NCBI RefSeq assembly: GCF_030252325.1
Contig: NZ_CP126981.1
Span: 3,410,001 to 3,474,000, forward strand
DNA from: Candidatus Mycobacterium wuenschmannii
GTDB taxonomy: Bacteria > Actinomycetota > Actinomycetes > Mycobacteriales > Mycobacteriaceae
DNA length: 64,000 bases
Direction of reading: 5' to 3'
Positions within the stretch are counted from its first letter, which is position 1; every line of letters begins with the position of its first letter. The notes beneath the pieces are model-generated. The model saw only the letters and a program-made list of their open reading frames with translations. It ran no database searches and had not been told where the DNA came from. Positions 54,810 through 62,796 of this stretch are shown here, in pieces. Made by a program: the position numbers and the translations under genes.

Positions 54810-55156
54810 TCGTCCGCGGCCAGCGCCGCGTCGAGCGTGGGGTACAGCGCGACGACGCTGTCGAGGCCGGTCAGTTGGATCGGCCTGCTGGCCGCCGGGT
54901 TGTCCGCCACCACGGCGATGCGGGTCGACTTGCCGATCTTCTCGTTGGTGGCCGCGAGGATCCGCAACCCGACCGAGGCCATGAACGTCACCGCGGACAG
55001 TTCGATGGCGAGGACGGGCGGGTTCTCCTCGAGGGCTTCGGCGATCGCCTCTTCGAAGACGGGCGCGGTGCTCAGATCGATTTCGCCACCCACGCTGACC
55101 ACCGCGGCACCGTCCCGAAGCGCGACCGAGGTGGTGATCGGATCCGCAGCTGACAA
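54806..55156 (-). CDS. STAS-domain anti-anti-sigma factor
   Basis: The 116-residue protein has VSVGGEIDLSTAPVFEEAI and FMASVGLRIL, the two STAS signatures. The phosphorylatable Ser is Ser61; the Asp that usually precedes it (DSxGL) is Ala here. It should bind an anti-sigma kinase and free a sigma factor such as SigF. The start is TTG 55156, with GGAGG at 55164-55168 seven bases upstream; no ATG or GTG fits. It is divergent from the multidomain phosphatase-kinase, its probable partner. Confidence 0.85.
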   Translation of the reverse strand: MSAADPITTSVALRDGAAVVSVGGEIDLSTAPVFEEAIAEALEENPPVLAIELSAVTFMASVGLRILAATNEKIGKSTRIAVVADNPAASRPIQLTGLDSVVALYPTLDAALAADD

Positions 55157-55314
55157 CGGCCATCCTCCGTGTGAAGTCGTGACGACCCGGGCAGATCGGT
55201 GCCGACCCGAGCCACCGGGAAATTCGCAGAAATAGTACTGCACGGTTCGGCGCCGCGAGGCTCGGTTAGTCTGAGCGCGAGACTCATGTCTGCCGCGGAG
55301 AACCGGGAGGTTCA

Positions 55315-55359
55315 ATGACGACGGCGCTCGTGATCGCCGCGCCGGTGCTCATCGCATGA
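55315..55359 (+). CDS. 14-residue leader ORF coupled to the phosphatase-kinase gene
   Basis: It encodes MTTALVIAAPVLIA and is preceded by GGGAGG at five bases. Its TGA overlaps the ATG of the next gene (ATGA at 55356-55359). The downstream gene has no ribosome site outside this ORF, so its translation may depend on the leader. Confidence 0.55.
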   Translation: MTTALVIAAPVLIA

Positions 55360-57539
55360 CACCCGACGACTTCCTCACCCAGTACGCGGCCGCGCTGCGT
55401 GCTCACGTGAAGACGAGCGGTGAACAAAGCCTCGGCGTGGGCAACGAGCTCGGGCGCCAGGCCCTGCACAACGACATCAGCATGCTGCGGATCGTCGAGC
55501 AGCACTCCGGGCTCGTCCGCGAACTCGTGCAGGAGATTCCGGACTTCGACGGCGCCGAGGCGCTGGCCTTCCTGCTGCACACGCTGGCCCCGCTCGACGC
55601 CGCGACGCGTCGGTCCGAGGAACAGCGCGCCCGCGCCGACGATCTGGAGGATCGCGACGAGTTCCGCAACGCGGTGGTGAACTCGCTGCAGGAGGGCTTC
55701 TTCGTCTCCGATCGCGCCGGCTCGGTGATCGAGGTCAACGACGCCTTCGCCAAGCTGACCGGGTACCCAGCCCAGGGCCTGCCATACCGGTGGCCCCACC
55801 CCTGGCTGGTCGACGAAAAGGCCGCTCTGGCACAGCAATCCAGACTTGCACGCGAAACCCAGGTTCAGTACGAGACACCGATCCGGCATCGCGACGGCCG
55901 GCTGGTGTGGGTGGCCGCCAACGTCAACCGGGTGAACCGCGAGTCTGCCGGCGACGATGTCTACGTCGGCACACTGCGCGACATCACCGCCGAACGCGCA
56001 TTCGCCGCCCGCGAGAGCGCGGTCCTGCGGTTGGCGACGGCGGTCAGCGTTGCCAAGAGCATGTCCGAGGTTCTGACGATCACCCTCGACGAGTGCCGGC
56101 TCGCGCTCGACGTGCACCGGGTGGTCGCCGCGGTGTGGCCGACCGACGGCGGCGAGCCCACCATTCAGGTCGCCGGCGAACGACTGTCGTCGCACTGGCG
56201 GCACCTCGACCAGCCGCTGCGCGACATCTTCGAGCAGGCCCGTCGCCAGTTGCCGCTCACCGTCCAGCCCATCGAAAGCCCTGATGCGCCAGGCCAATCC
56301 AGCGGCATCGTCGCCGTGCTCACCGGGGGCGGCGGCGTTGCGTTGTGGCTCGAACTTCGGGTGCCCCGACGGATCAGCGGTGAGGACCGTCTCCTCGTGA
56401 CCGTCCTGGTCGGTCACCTCGGGTTGGCGATTCAGCACGTCCGTCAGTTCGAGGCGGCCCGCGAGACGTCGTTGACCCTGCAGCACGCCATGCTGGCACC
56501 CACCAAGCTGCCACCGGGCTTCGCGGTGCGCTACGAGCCCGCGGTGACCCCGCTGGAGATCGGCGGCGACTGGTACGACGTCCTGCCGTTGGGTGACAAG
56601 AGAATTGGCATCATCGTCGGCGACTGCGTGGGACGCGGCCTGGCGGCCGCCGCGGTGATGGGCCAATTGCGCGCCTCCGCGCGCGCGTTGCTGCTCACCG
56701 GCGCCGAACCGGCCAGGCTGCTCGAGGAACTCGACGCGGTGGCCGAGCTCATCCCGGATGCGTTCTGCACCACCGTCTTTCTTGTCGTCCTTGACACCGA
56801 GACCGGGGAGTTCACCTACAGCTGCGCCGGCCACCTGCCCGCCATCCTGGCGAATCCGGCCGGCAAACACACGCTGATCACCGACGCGCGCTCGGTGCCA
56901 CTAGCCGTGCAGCGCAAGGCTTCTCGGCCCCAGGCCACGGTCAAGCTGCCGGCCGGCTCGACGCTGATGCTCTACACCGACGGCCTGGTCGAGCGGCGCG
57001 ACGTGACACTCGACGACGGGATCGCCCACCTCGGTGCGACCGTGGCGCGGGGCGCGGCCCTGACCGCCGACGACGTCGCGGACTCGGCGCTCACCGAACT
57101 GGCCCCGCCGGGCGGCTACGACGACGACATCGCAATCGTCGTCTACCGCCGGCCGTACCCACCGCTGGCGATCCACCGGGTGGTCAACGCCGACCAGCTC
57201 GGCGATCTGCGGCACCAGCTCGCGGACTGGCTGCGCGGGGCCGGCGTGCCCGAGGAGCGGACCGCGGACATCGTGCTGGCGGTCAACGAGGCCGTCGCCA
57301 ACAGCATCGAGCACGGCTACTTGGGCCGCAAGCCGGGCAAGGTTCGGATCAACGGCGAAAACGACGGCGCGCGAGTGCATCTCAAGATCAGCGACAAGGG
57401 CAAATGGAAGCCGGCCGCCACCGACCCGGGCGTGCGCGGCCGCGGGCTGCTCCTGATTCGCGCGGTCAGCGACTGGCTCGAGATGGACTGCACGCCCAAG
57501 GGGACGACGGTCGTGATGAGCTTCGGCCTCGCCGGCTGA
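55356..57539 (+). CDS. PAS-GAF-PP2C phosphatase-HATPase stress regulator (RsbU/RsbW-like)
   Basis: The 727-residue cytosolic protein combines an N-terminal helical part (1-95), PAS (about 100-215), GAF-like (about 220-365), an SpoIIE/PP2C phosphatase (370-600) with metal ligands in GGDWYDV (Asp405), VGDCVGRG and YDDDIAIV (589-591), and an RsbW-type kinase (605-727) with NEAVANSIEHGY (Asn644, Asn649) and GVRGRGLLLI. It can in principle both phosphorylate and dephosphorylate STAS proteins. The plan is that of M. tuberculosis Rv1364c without its C-terminal STAS, which here may be the divergent gene. Confidence 0.92.
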   Translation: MTPDDFLTQYAAALRAHVKTSGEQSLGVGNELGRQALHNDISMLRIVEQHSGLVRELVQEIPDFDGAEALAFLLHTLAPLDAATRRSEEQRARADDLEDRDEFRNAVVNSLQEGFFVSDRAGSVIEVNDAFAKLTGYPAQGLPYRWPHPWLVDEKAALAQQSRLARETQVQYETPIRHRDGRLVWVAANVNRVNRESAGDDVYVGTLRDITAERAFAARESAVLRLATAVSVAKSMSEVLTITLDECRLALDVHRVVAAVWPTDGGEPTIQVAGERLSSHWRHLDQPLRDIFEQARRQLPLTVQPIESPDAPGQSSGIVAVLTGGGGVALWLELRVPRRISGEDRLLVTVLVGHLGLAIQHVRQFEAARETSLTLQHAMLAPTKLPPGFAVRYEPAVTPLEIGGDWYDVLPLGDKRIGIIVGDCVGRGLAAAAVMGQLRASARALLLTGAEPARLLEELDAVAELIPDAFCTTVFLVVLDTETGEFTYSCAGHLPAILANPAGKHTLITDARSVPLAVQRKASRPQATVKLPAGSTLMLYTDGLVERRDVTLDDGIAHLGATVARGAALTADDVADSALTELAPPGGYDDDIAIVVYRRPYPPLAIHRVVNADQLGDLRHQLADWLRGAGVPEERTADIVLAVNEAVANSIEHGYLGRKPGKVRINGENDGARVHLKISDKGKWKPAATDPGVRGRGLLLIRAVSDWLEMDCTPKGTTVVMSFGLAG

Positions 57540-58982
57540 CTACGGCAGCGTGGTGTGCATCAACATCACGTCGTACGCCGACCAGAGCGACAGGTTGAAA
57601 TACAGGTCCTTGCCGGTCGACCACGGGTGGATCATCGGCGCGTAGATGCCACCGGGCATCTGGAACGACGAGACGAGCGGCTGCTCCGGGCTCCACGGCC
57701 CCTGCGGTGACGGCGCGGTGCGCGCGATGACGTCGTTGCTGCCACCGTTGGTGTAAAGCACCAGATACTGCTTCAGATAGTCGTTGTACTGCGCCGACAT
57801 CTCGCCCACCGGGCCCGGGAAGATCGGTGTCGCCGCCGCCGGGTCGGCCGGTACCCAGCCGCGGCCCTCGCCGTTCCAGTACTGGTACCTGCTGACATCG
57901 GGCAGCGCGCCCGGTTGGACCCGGGACAGGAACGCCGCGCCGCTACGGCCGGCGGGCGTGCCGAACGAGTAGAGGTAGCCGTCCTTGCCGGGCATGAACG
58001 CAGCCATCTGGAAGTTCTCGTTGCCGGGGACGAAGCGCGCGCCGGGAACGGTATCGGCGGCGGCCAACCGGATGCTGCTCGGGTAGACGCCCCAGGATTG
58101 CCCGTTGTCCAGCGAGCGCGCGATGCCCGAATAGTTCGTGGACCATTCGCCGTCGCGGCCCCAGTTCTTGATCGACATGAAGCTCATGTATTGGGTCCGG
58201 CCCATCGACATCGCCGACGTCGGAATCATGCCGGTCTCGTGACCGGCCTTGTGAATGCTGTTGAGCACCTGCTTGGACAGACCCGGCGCCCACACCGGCG
58301 AGCCGGAATACGGGTTGTTGGGCACGCCGTCGGCGACGTGGATGCCGTGCGACAGGTCATGGTCGTTACTGCGGAACAGCACGTTGTAGCGCCACTGCTG
58401 ACCGTGCACGGCGCAGTATCCGAAGGTGTCGCCGAAGGCCATCAAGACCTGACGGTTGCCGGGATCACCGTTGTCCCAGGGGATTCCGAGGTCGGTACCC
58501 GAGATGCCGAAACGCTCCAGCGTGCGGTTCGGGCTGTTGGGCCCGGTGACGTATTCCACCAACGCCGTGGGTGCGCCCGCGATGCTGGCGGGCGGTGACG
58601 GTTGAACCGGAACCGCCTCGGGCACAGCCTGATTCGCGCTCGGCGACGGCGGGGTCGCGGCGCCCGGGACCGGCGGAACGGGAGTCACAGCGGCCTGTAG
58701 CTGTGCCGGTCGTTGCGGAATCGCCTTGAGCAGGCCGGAAATCAGCGGGCCCAGCTTCGGTAGCGGAGCATTGTCGTTGGTGCCGCGGGGCCGGCGGCCG
58801 GTCGGGGGTGCGACCGGGCCGGGCGTCGGCATGCTCGGCATGCCCGCCGGTGGCGGCACATTGGCCTCGGGAGCGCTGCAGGGCACCGCGAAGGCGGGCG
58901 GCGCGTAGCCGATCGGCACGACGAGTGCGACAACGGCCACCAGGGCTACGGGTACCGAAACAATCCGACGAGTCGCCGACAT
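57540..58982 (-). CDS. Secreted DUF4185 protein, candidate endo-D-arabinanase (GH183-like)
   Basis: The 480-residue protein has a signal peptide (to about residue 32), a Pro-rich linker (35-135) and a DUF4185 beta-propeller-like domain. Visible marks are GTDLGIPWDNGD, MAFGDTFGYC, WSTNYSGIARSLDNGQSW, YLYSFGTPAGRSGAAFLSRV and the end LYFNLSLWSAYDVMLMHTTLP. DUF4185 members were recently shown to be endo-D-arabinanases acting on arabinogalactan or lipoarabinomannan; that this one is active is inference. ATG 58982 is chosen for the signal peptide. Confidence 0.82.
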   Translation of the reverse strand: MSATRRIVSVPVALVAVVALVVPIGYAPPAFAVPCSAPEANVPPPAGMPSMPTPGPVAPPTGRRPRGTNDNAPLPKLGPLISGLLKAIPQRPAQLQAAVTPVPPVPGAATPPSPSANQAVPEAVPVQPSPPASIAGAPTALVEYVTGPNSPNRTLERFGISGTDLGIPWDNGDPGNRQVLMAFGDTFGYCAVHGQQWRYNVLFRSNDHDLSHGIHVADGVPNNPYSGSPVWAPGLSKQVLNSIHKAGHETGMIPTSAMSMGRTQYMSFMSIKNWGRDGEWSTNYSGIARSLDNGQSWGVYPSSIRLAAADTVPGARFVPGNENFQMAAFMPGKDGYLYSFGTPAGRSGAAFLSRVQPGALPDVSRYQYWNGEGRGWVPADPAAATPIFPGPVGEMSAQYNDYLKQYLVLYTNGGSNDVIARTAPSPQGPWSPEQPLVSSFQMPGGIYAPMIHPWSTGKDLYFNLSLWSAYDVMLMHTTLP

Positions 58983-59132
58983 GTCCCACCTCTCCAGGGG
59001 GCGAGCCGTCGCCGTGGTGCACTTTGACGTTTCGCAGTTGCTCATGTGACGATAGGGGCGATTGTTGCGATTGAAACCTCTGAGTTTTCAATAGGTATGA
59101 ACCCGTGACCGTGTCGCAATAGATTGATTCGC

Positions 59133-59495
59133 ATGCCACGCAAAGCCTTTGCTCACGACGCCGTCGTCGTCATGCGCGACGGAGATAGTCCCAACGCGCT
59201 CGGCGGCGCGATCGCTACGGCCTTGTGCGGCGGGTGGGATCACGAGCCGCCGTGCCCGCTGGCACCGCACCTCGTCACCAATGTCGCCGAGGGCGAAACC
59301 GTCTTACTGCGTGTGGTTTTCGCCACCGAACCGGACAACGAGGAGCGGGTGCGCGGGCTGATCGGCGAGGCGCTGGGATGGGGCAGACTGACGGGACCCG
59401 ACGGCGGCGTCGCGCACTGGGAACTGCGCTCGACGTCGCAGGGCGGTCTGCGGGATGACGAGGCGGACCTCGCCGCGGATCTGATCGCGCATTGA
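59133..59495 (+). CDS. Conserved hypothetical protein
   Basis: I do not recognise the family. The 120-residue protein starts MPRKAFAHDAVVVMRDGDSP and has a Cys-Pro patch (CGGWDHEPPCPLAPH). It is soluble, with no signal or helix. TAGATT lies seven bases before ATG 59133, favouring this start over the one at 59124, which lies inside the promoter. It is a single gene before two tRNA genes on the other strand. Confidence 0.7.
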   Translation: MPRKAFAHDAVVVMRDGDSPNALGGAIATALCGGWDHEPPCPLAPHLVTNVAEGETVLLRVVFATEPDNEERVRGLIGEALGWGRLTGPDGGVAHWELRSTSQGGLRDDEADLAADLIAH

Positions 59496-59513
59496 GTCGC
59501 GGTAGAGCTCGAG

Positions 59514-59586
59514 TGCGCCCGAAGGGATTCGAACCCCTAACCTTCTGATCCGTAGTCAGATGCTCTATCCGTTGAGCTACGGGCGC
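59514..59586 (-). tRNA. tRNA-Arg (anticodon ACG)
   Basis: On the minus strand the acceptor GCGCCCG pairs with CGGGCGC and is followed by discriminator A. The anticodon loop CTACGGA gives ACG. The A34 should be changed to inosine by the TadA encoded at 30754, to read CGU, CGC and CGA. Confidence 0.97.
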
Positions 59587-59609
59587 CTGTGTTCAGTTGT
59601 CTAGCTTGG

Positions 59610-59698
59610 CGGAGGCGAGAGGATTTGAACCTCCGGTCCCCTGTAAGGGGGACAACTCATTAGCAGTGAGTCCCATTCGGCCGCTCTGGCACGCCTCC
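59610..59698 (-). tRNA. tRNA-Ser (anticodon GCT)
   Basis: The acceptor GGAGGCG pairs with CGCCTCC. The stem ACTCA/TGAGT holds the loop CTGCTAA, giving anticodon GCT for AGC and AGU. The long variable arm (GTCCCCCTTACAGGGGAC) is typical of tRNA-Ser. It lies 23 bp upstream of tRNA-Arg on the same strand. Confidence 0.97.
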
Positions 59699-59774
59699 CT
59701 GGACCGTCTGAGGGTACCGGACTCAAACCACACTCCCGGAACCGCCGCGGAGCAGAGCGTACACGGGCCAGACA

Positions 59775-59787
59775 TATGCTGTCGAAA
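59775..59787 (+). promoter_or_regulatory. Predicted leaderless promoter (-10 TATGCT)
   Basis: TATGCT at 59775-59780 plus six bases leads to ATG 59787 of the aminotransferase. Confidence 0.6.
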
Positions 59788-60860
59788 TGACCGCTCGCCT
59801 TCGACCCGAAATGGCCGAGCTGCCCGCGTACGTGCCCGGCAAGACGGTTCCGGGTGCGATCAAACTGGCCAGCAACGAAACCGTGCACGGCCCGCTGCCC
59901 GGTGTCCGTGCCGCGATCGAGCGCGCCACCGACGCCATCAACCGCTACCCGGACAACGGCTGCGTCGAGCTCAAGTCGGCGTTGGCCAAGCATCTGAACT
60001 CCGGCCGCGTCGGCAGCGCCGGCGGCTGGGGGCCGGAACACATCGCGGTCGGCTGCGGATCGGTGAGCCTGTGCCAGCAACTGGTCCAGATCACCGCGAC
60101 CGCGGGCGACGAGGTGCTGTTCGGCTGGCGCAGCTTCGAGATCTATCCGCTGCAGGTGCGGTTGGCCGGCGCCACCGCGGTCCAGGTGCCGTTGACCGAC
60201 CACACCTTCGACTTGGACGCGATGCTGGCCGCGGTCACCGATCGGACCCGGCTGATCTTCGTCTGCAATCCCAACAACCCGACCTCGACGGTGGTGGATC
60301 CCGACGCTCTGACGCGCTTCGTCGAGGCGGTGCCGTCGCACATCCTCATCGCGATCGACGAGGCCTACGTCGAGTACATCCGCGACGGGTTGCTGCCCGA
60401 CAGCCTCGCCTTGGTCCGCGACCATGCCAATGTCATTGTGCTGCGGACGTTTTCGAAGGCCTACGGCCTGGCCGGCCTGCGCGTCGGCTATGCGGCCGGG
60501 CACCCGGACCTGATCACCGCTTTGGACAAGGCCTACGTGCCGTTCACGGCGACAAGCGTGTCGCAGGTCGCGGCGATCGCTTCGCTGGATGCCGCCGACG
60601 AGTTGCTGGCTCGTACCGACGCGGTGGTCGCCGAGCGAACGCGGGTGAGCGGCGCGCTGCGCGCGGCCGGCTTCGAGCTGCCGTTGTCGCAGACGAATTT
60701 CGTGTGGCTGCCCCTGGGGCCGCGCACGGCCGACTTCGTCGAGCAGGCCGCGGCCGCACGCATCGTGGTGCGGCCGTATGGGAGCGACGGCGTGCGGGTG
60801 AGCATCGGCGCGCCGGAGGAGAACGACGCACTGTTGAAGTTCGCGGAGAACTGGATCTGA
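59787..60860 (+). CDS. hisC2: Histidinol-phosphate/aromatic aminotransferase (HisC2/Pat)
   Basis: The 357-residue class I/II PLP enzyme has LASNETVHGPLPGV near its start, NRYPDNGC, NPNNPTSTVV (161-170), DEAYVEY (191-197) and the Schiff-base Lys224 in TFSKAYGLAGLRVGY. In location it is Rv3772, annotated as a second HisC and also studied as an aromatic aminotransferase that could finish Phe/Tyr synthesis. It is followed 11 bp later by the DUF4334 gene. Confidence 0.93.
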   Translation: MTARLRPEMAELPAYVPGKTVPGAIKLASNETVHGPLPGVRAAIERATDAINRYPDNGCVELKSALAKHLNSGRVGSAGGWGPEHIAVGCGSVSLCQQLVQITATAGDEVLFGWRSFEIYPLQVRLAGATAVQVPLTDHTFDLDAMLAAVTDRTRLIFVCNPNNPTSTVVDPDALTRFVEAVPSHILIAIDEAYVEYIRDGLLPDSLALVRDHANVIVLRTFSKAYGLAGLRVGYAAGHPDLITALDKAYVPFTATSVSQVAAIASLDAADELLARTDAVVAERTRVSGALRAAGFELPLSQTNFVWLPLGPRTADFVEQAAAARIVVRPYGSDGVRVSIGAPEENDALLKFAENWI

Positions 60861-60871
60861 AGGAGATCGCG

Positions 60872-61339
60872 ATGGGTGAGACGTTGGCGCGCAAGAAGTT
60901 CGACGAGTTCAAGGACCGCACGGACTCGATTGCCGATGCCGAGTTGGACGACTACTGGGCAAGCCTGCAGCCGGCCACCGTCGACGGCATGCTCGGCGAA
61001 TGGAAGGGTGGCGAGTTCGTCACCGGCCACCGGATGAACGGTCAGCTGGAGAAGTCCCGGTGGTTCGGCAAGACGTTCAACTCGGTGACCGACGTGCAGC
61101 CGCTGGTCTGCCTCGACGACGATGGCAACCGCTTCTCCAACGTCAAGATGGGCAAGGGCGAGGCCAGCCTGTGGCTGGAGGAGTTCCGCGGCGAGGTCGT
61201 CGCGACGATGGTCTACGACGGCCAGCCGGTGCACGACCACTTCAAGCAGGTCGACGACCGCACCGTGATGGGCATCATGAACGGCAAGGGCGTCGTCCAC
61301 AACGGTAGGTACTTCTACTTCTTCCTCGAGCGCGTCTAA
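60872..61339 (+). CDS. GXWXG/DUF4334-domain protein
   Basis: The 155-residue protein begins with a GxWxG-like module (MLGEWKGGEFVTGHRMNG) and continues with a DUF4334-type half (VVATMVYDGQPVHDHFKQVD, VMGIMNGKGVV, FYFFLERV). The function is unknown. AAGGAGA at the end of hisC2 serves ATG 60872, so the two are one operon. It converges on the DinB-like gene with a 4-bp overlap. Confidence 0.85.
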   Translation: MGETLARKKFDEFKDRTDSIADAELDDYWASLQPATVDGMLGEWKGGEFVTGHRMNGQLEKSRWFGKTFNSVTDVQPLVCLDDDGNRFSNVKMGKGEASLWLEEFRGEVVATMVYDGQPVHDHFKQVDDRTVMGIMNGKGVVHNGRYFYFFLERV

Positions 61340-61929
61340 CCCGCGGCGGCCGGATCGCGGCCGGTGAACGCGATCAGCTTGTCGAAGGCGCTGGCCCGGT
61401 CCGGCGGCTCGACGGCCGCGCCGAAGTCTCCGTTGGCGCGGCGCTCTGGCGTGATGAGCTTCTCCGCGATGCCCATGACGTAGGCCGCCAGCGAATCGGG
61501 AACGTCGGCCGGGGTGCCGGTGGCCGCGGTGTAGTCCCATGCGTGCACGAGTAGGCCGAACGACAGCAGGGCCGCCAACGTCCGCACGGGTGTCTCGTTG
61601 CCGCGCCAGGCAACCGACCCGTCCAGCCCGTGTCGGAGGTGGAACGCATCCAACGTCGGCCGGCCGACGGCGATGAGTTGACGCTCGACGCTCTCCTCGG
61701 GGTCGCGCGGCGGCAGGTCGGCGCCGAGCGCTTCGCCGACGGAGGCGATCGTGTCGACGAGGTGCTCGGTCAACTGGTCGACGTTGAAGTCCTCGCTCGC
61801 GGTGGGTTTCGAGGAGTCGTCGCGGGAGAGCGGGTGGACGATCTTCTGCAGCTCGCGCAGCGATGCCTCGGCGGCGCGCAGCTCATCGGTCGGTGGTGAG
61901 TCGGGTCCGGGTTGCAGATCGGAGGCCAT
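61336..61929 (-). CDS. DinB/TIGR03086-like metal-binding family protein (Rv3773c-like)
   Basis: The 197-residue helical protein has FNVDQLTEHLVDTIASVGEA, DAFHLRHGLDGSV and LLSFGLLVHAWDYTAATG. This HAWD motif is typical of the TIGR03086 and mycothiol-dependent maleylpyruvate isomerase N-domain group. A thiol- or metal-dependent role is possible but unproven. ATG 61929 is chosen because TACCGT lies seven bases upstream. It is divergent from echA21 with 23 bp between the starts. Confidence 0.8.
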   Translation of the reverse strand: MASDLQPGPDSPPTDELRAAEASLRELQKIVHPLSRDDSSKPTASEDFNVDQLTEHLVDTIASVGEALGADLPPRDPEESVERQLIAVGRPTLDAFHLRHGLDGSVAWRGNETPVRTLAALLSFGLLVHAWDYTAATGTPADVPDSLAAYVMGIAEKLITPERRANGDFGAAVEPPDRASAFDKLIAFTGRDPAAAG

Positions 61930-61940
61930 GCGATCCACGG

Positions 61941-61953
61941 TACGGTCCGGTGA
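61941..61953 (+). promoter_or_regulatory. Predicted leaderless promoter of echA21, overlapping the divergent one
   Basis: TACGGT at 61941-61946 plus six bases leads to ATG 61953. The opposite strand has TACCGT at 61942-61937, seven bases before ATG 61929, so the two -10 boxes share two bases. Confidence 0.55.
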
Positions 61954-62777
61954 TGAGCCAGCTGTACGAATCCGTCCTCGTCGAGACCAAGGAACACGTC
62001 GCGCAGGTGACGTTGATCGGGCCGGGCAAGGGCAACGCGATGGGGCCCGCGTTCTGGTCGGAGCTGCCGGAGCTGTTCGCCTCGCTAGACGCCGACCCGA
62101 ATGTTCGCGCCATCGTGCTGACCGGTTCCGGCCGCAATTTCAGCTACGGCCTCGACCTGCCGGCGATGGGCGGGACGCTGGCGCCGGTACTCGCCGACGG
62201 CGCGATGGCCGGACCGCGCACCGAGTTCCACCGCGAAGTGCTGCGCATGCAAAACACCATCAGCGCCGTCGCGGACTGCCGCACGCCGACGATCGCGGCA
62301 GTCCACGGTTGGTGCATCGGCGGTGGCGTCGACCTGATCTCCGCCGTCGACATCCGTTATGCCAGCGCCGACGCGAAGTTCTCCGTCCGCGAGGTCAAAC
62401 TCGCGATCGTCGCTGACGTCGGCAGCCTGGCCCGGCTGCCGCTGATTCTGTCCGACGGGCATCTGCGCGAATTGGCGTTGACCGGCAAGGACATCGACGC
62501 GGCCCGCGCCGAGAAGATCGGTTTGGTCAACGACGTGTTCGCCGATGCCGACGCGACACTGCAGGCCGCACACGCGACCGCCGCGGAGATCGCCGAGAAC
62601 CCGCCGCTGACCGTGCGCGGGGTCAAGGATGTGCTTGACCAGCAACGTATTTCGCAGGTATCCGCGAGTTTGCGCTACGTGGCGGCGTGGAATGCGGCGT
62701 TCCTGCCGTCGAAGGACCTGTCCGAAGGCATCGAGGCGACCTTCACCAAGCGCCCGCCGAAGTTCAAGGGCGAATAG
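61953..62777 (+). CDS. echA21: Enoyl-CoA hydratase/isomerase family, dienoyl-CoA isomerase-like (EchA21)
   Basis: The 274-residue crotonase has oxyanion-hole segments NFSYGLDLPAMGG and HGWCIGGGVDLISAVDIRY. Acidic residues Asp127, Glu147 and Asp155 have the same spacing (20 and 8) as the catalytic set of mammalian delta3,5-delta2,4-dienoyl-CoA isomerase, and the stretch FSVREVKLAIVADVG resembles the ECH1 one. It thus probably moves double bonds in unsaturated fatty-acid breakdown rather than hydrating enoyl-CoA. Position matches Rv3774. Confidence 0.9.
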   Translation: MSQLYESVLVETKEHVAQVTLIGPGKGNAMGPAFWSELPELFASLDADPNVRAIVLTGSGRNFSYGLDLPAMGGTLAPVLADGAMAGPRTEFHREVLRMQNTISAVADCRTPTIAAVHGWCIGGGVDLISAVDIRYASADAKFSVREVKLAIVADVGSLARLPLILSDGHLRELALTGKDIDAARAEKIGLVNDVFADADATLQAAHATAAEIAENPPLTVRGVKDVLDQQRISQVSASLRYVAAWNAAFLPSKDLSEGIEATFTKRPPKFKGE

Positions 62778-62796
62778 CATCGGGTAACCGCCGTGA

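Noticed and set aside
55157..55315. N-terminal extension of the STAS protein to the ATG at 55315
   Set aside because: The extra residues have no STAS features and would overlap the divergent promoter region. The TTG at 55156 has GGAGG at ideal spacing.
30637..59698. tRNA genes as phage or island attachment sites
   Set aside because: No duplicated tRNA 3' ends and no integrase gene were found beside any of the four tRNA genes.
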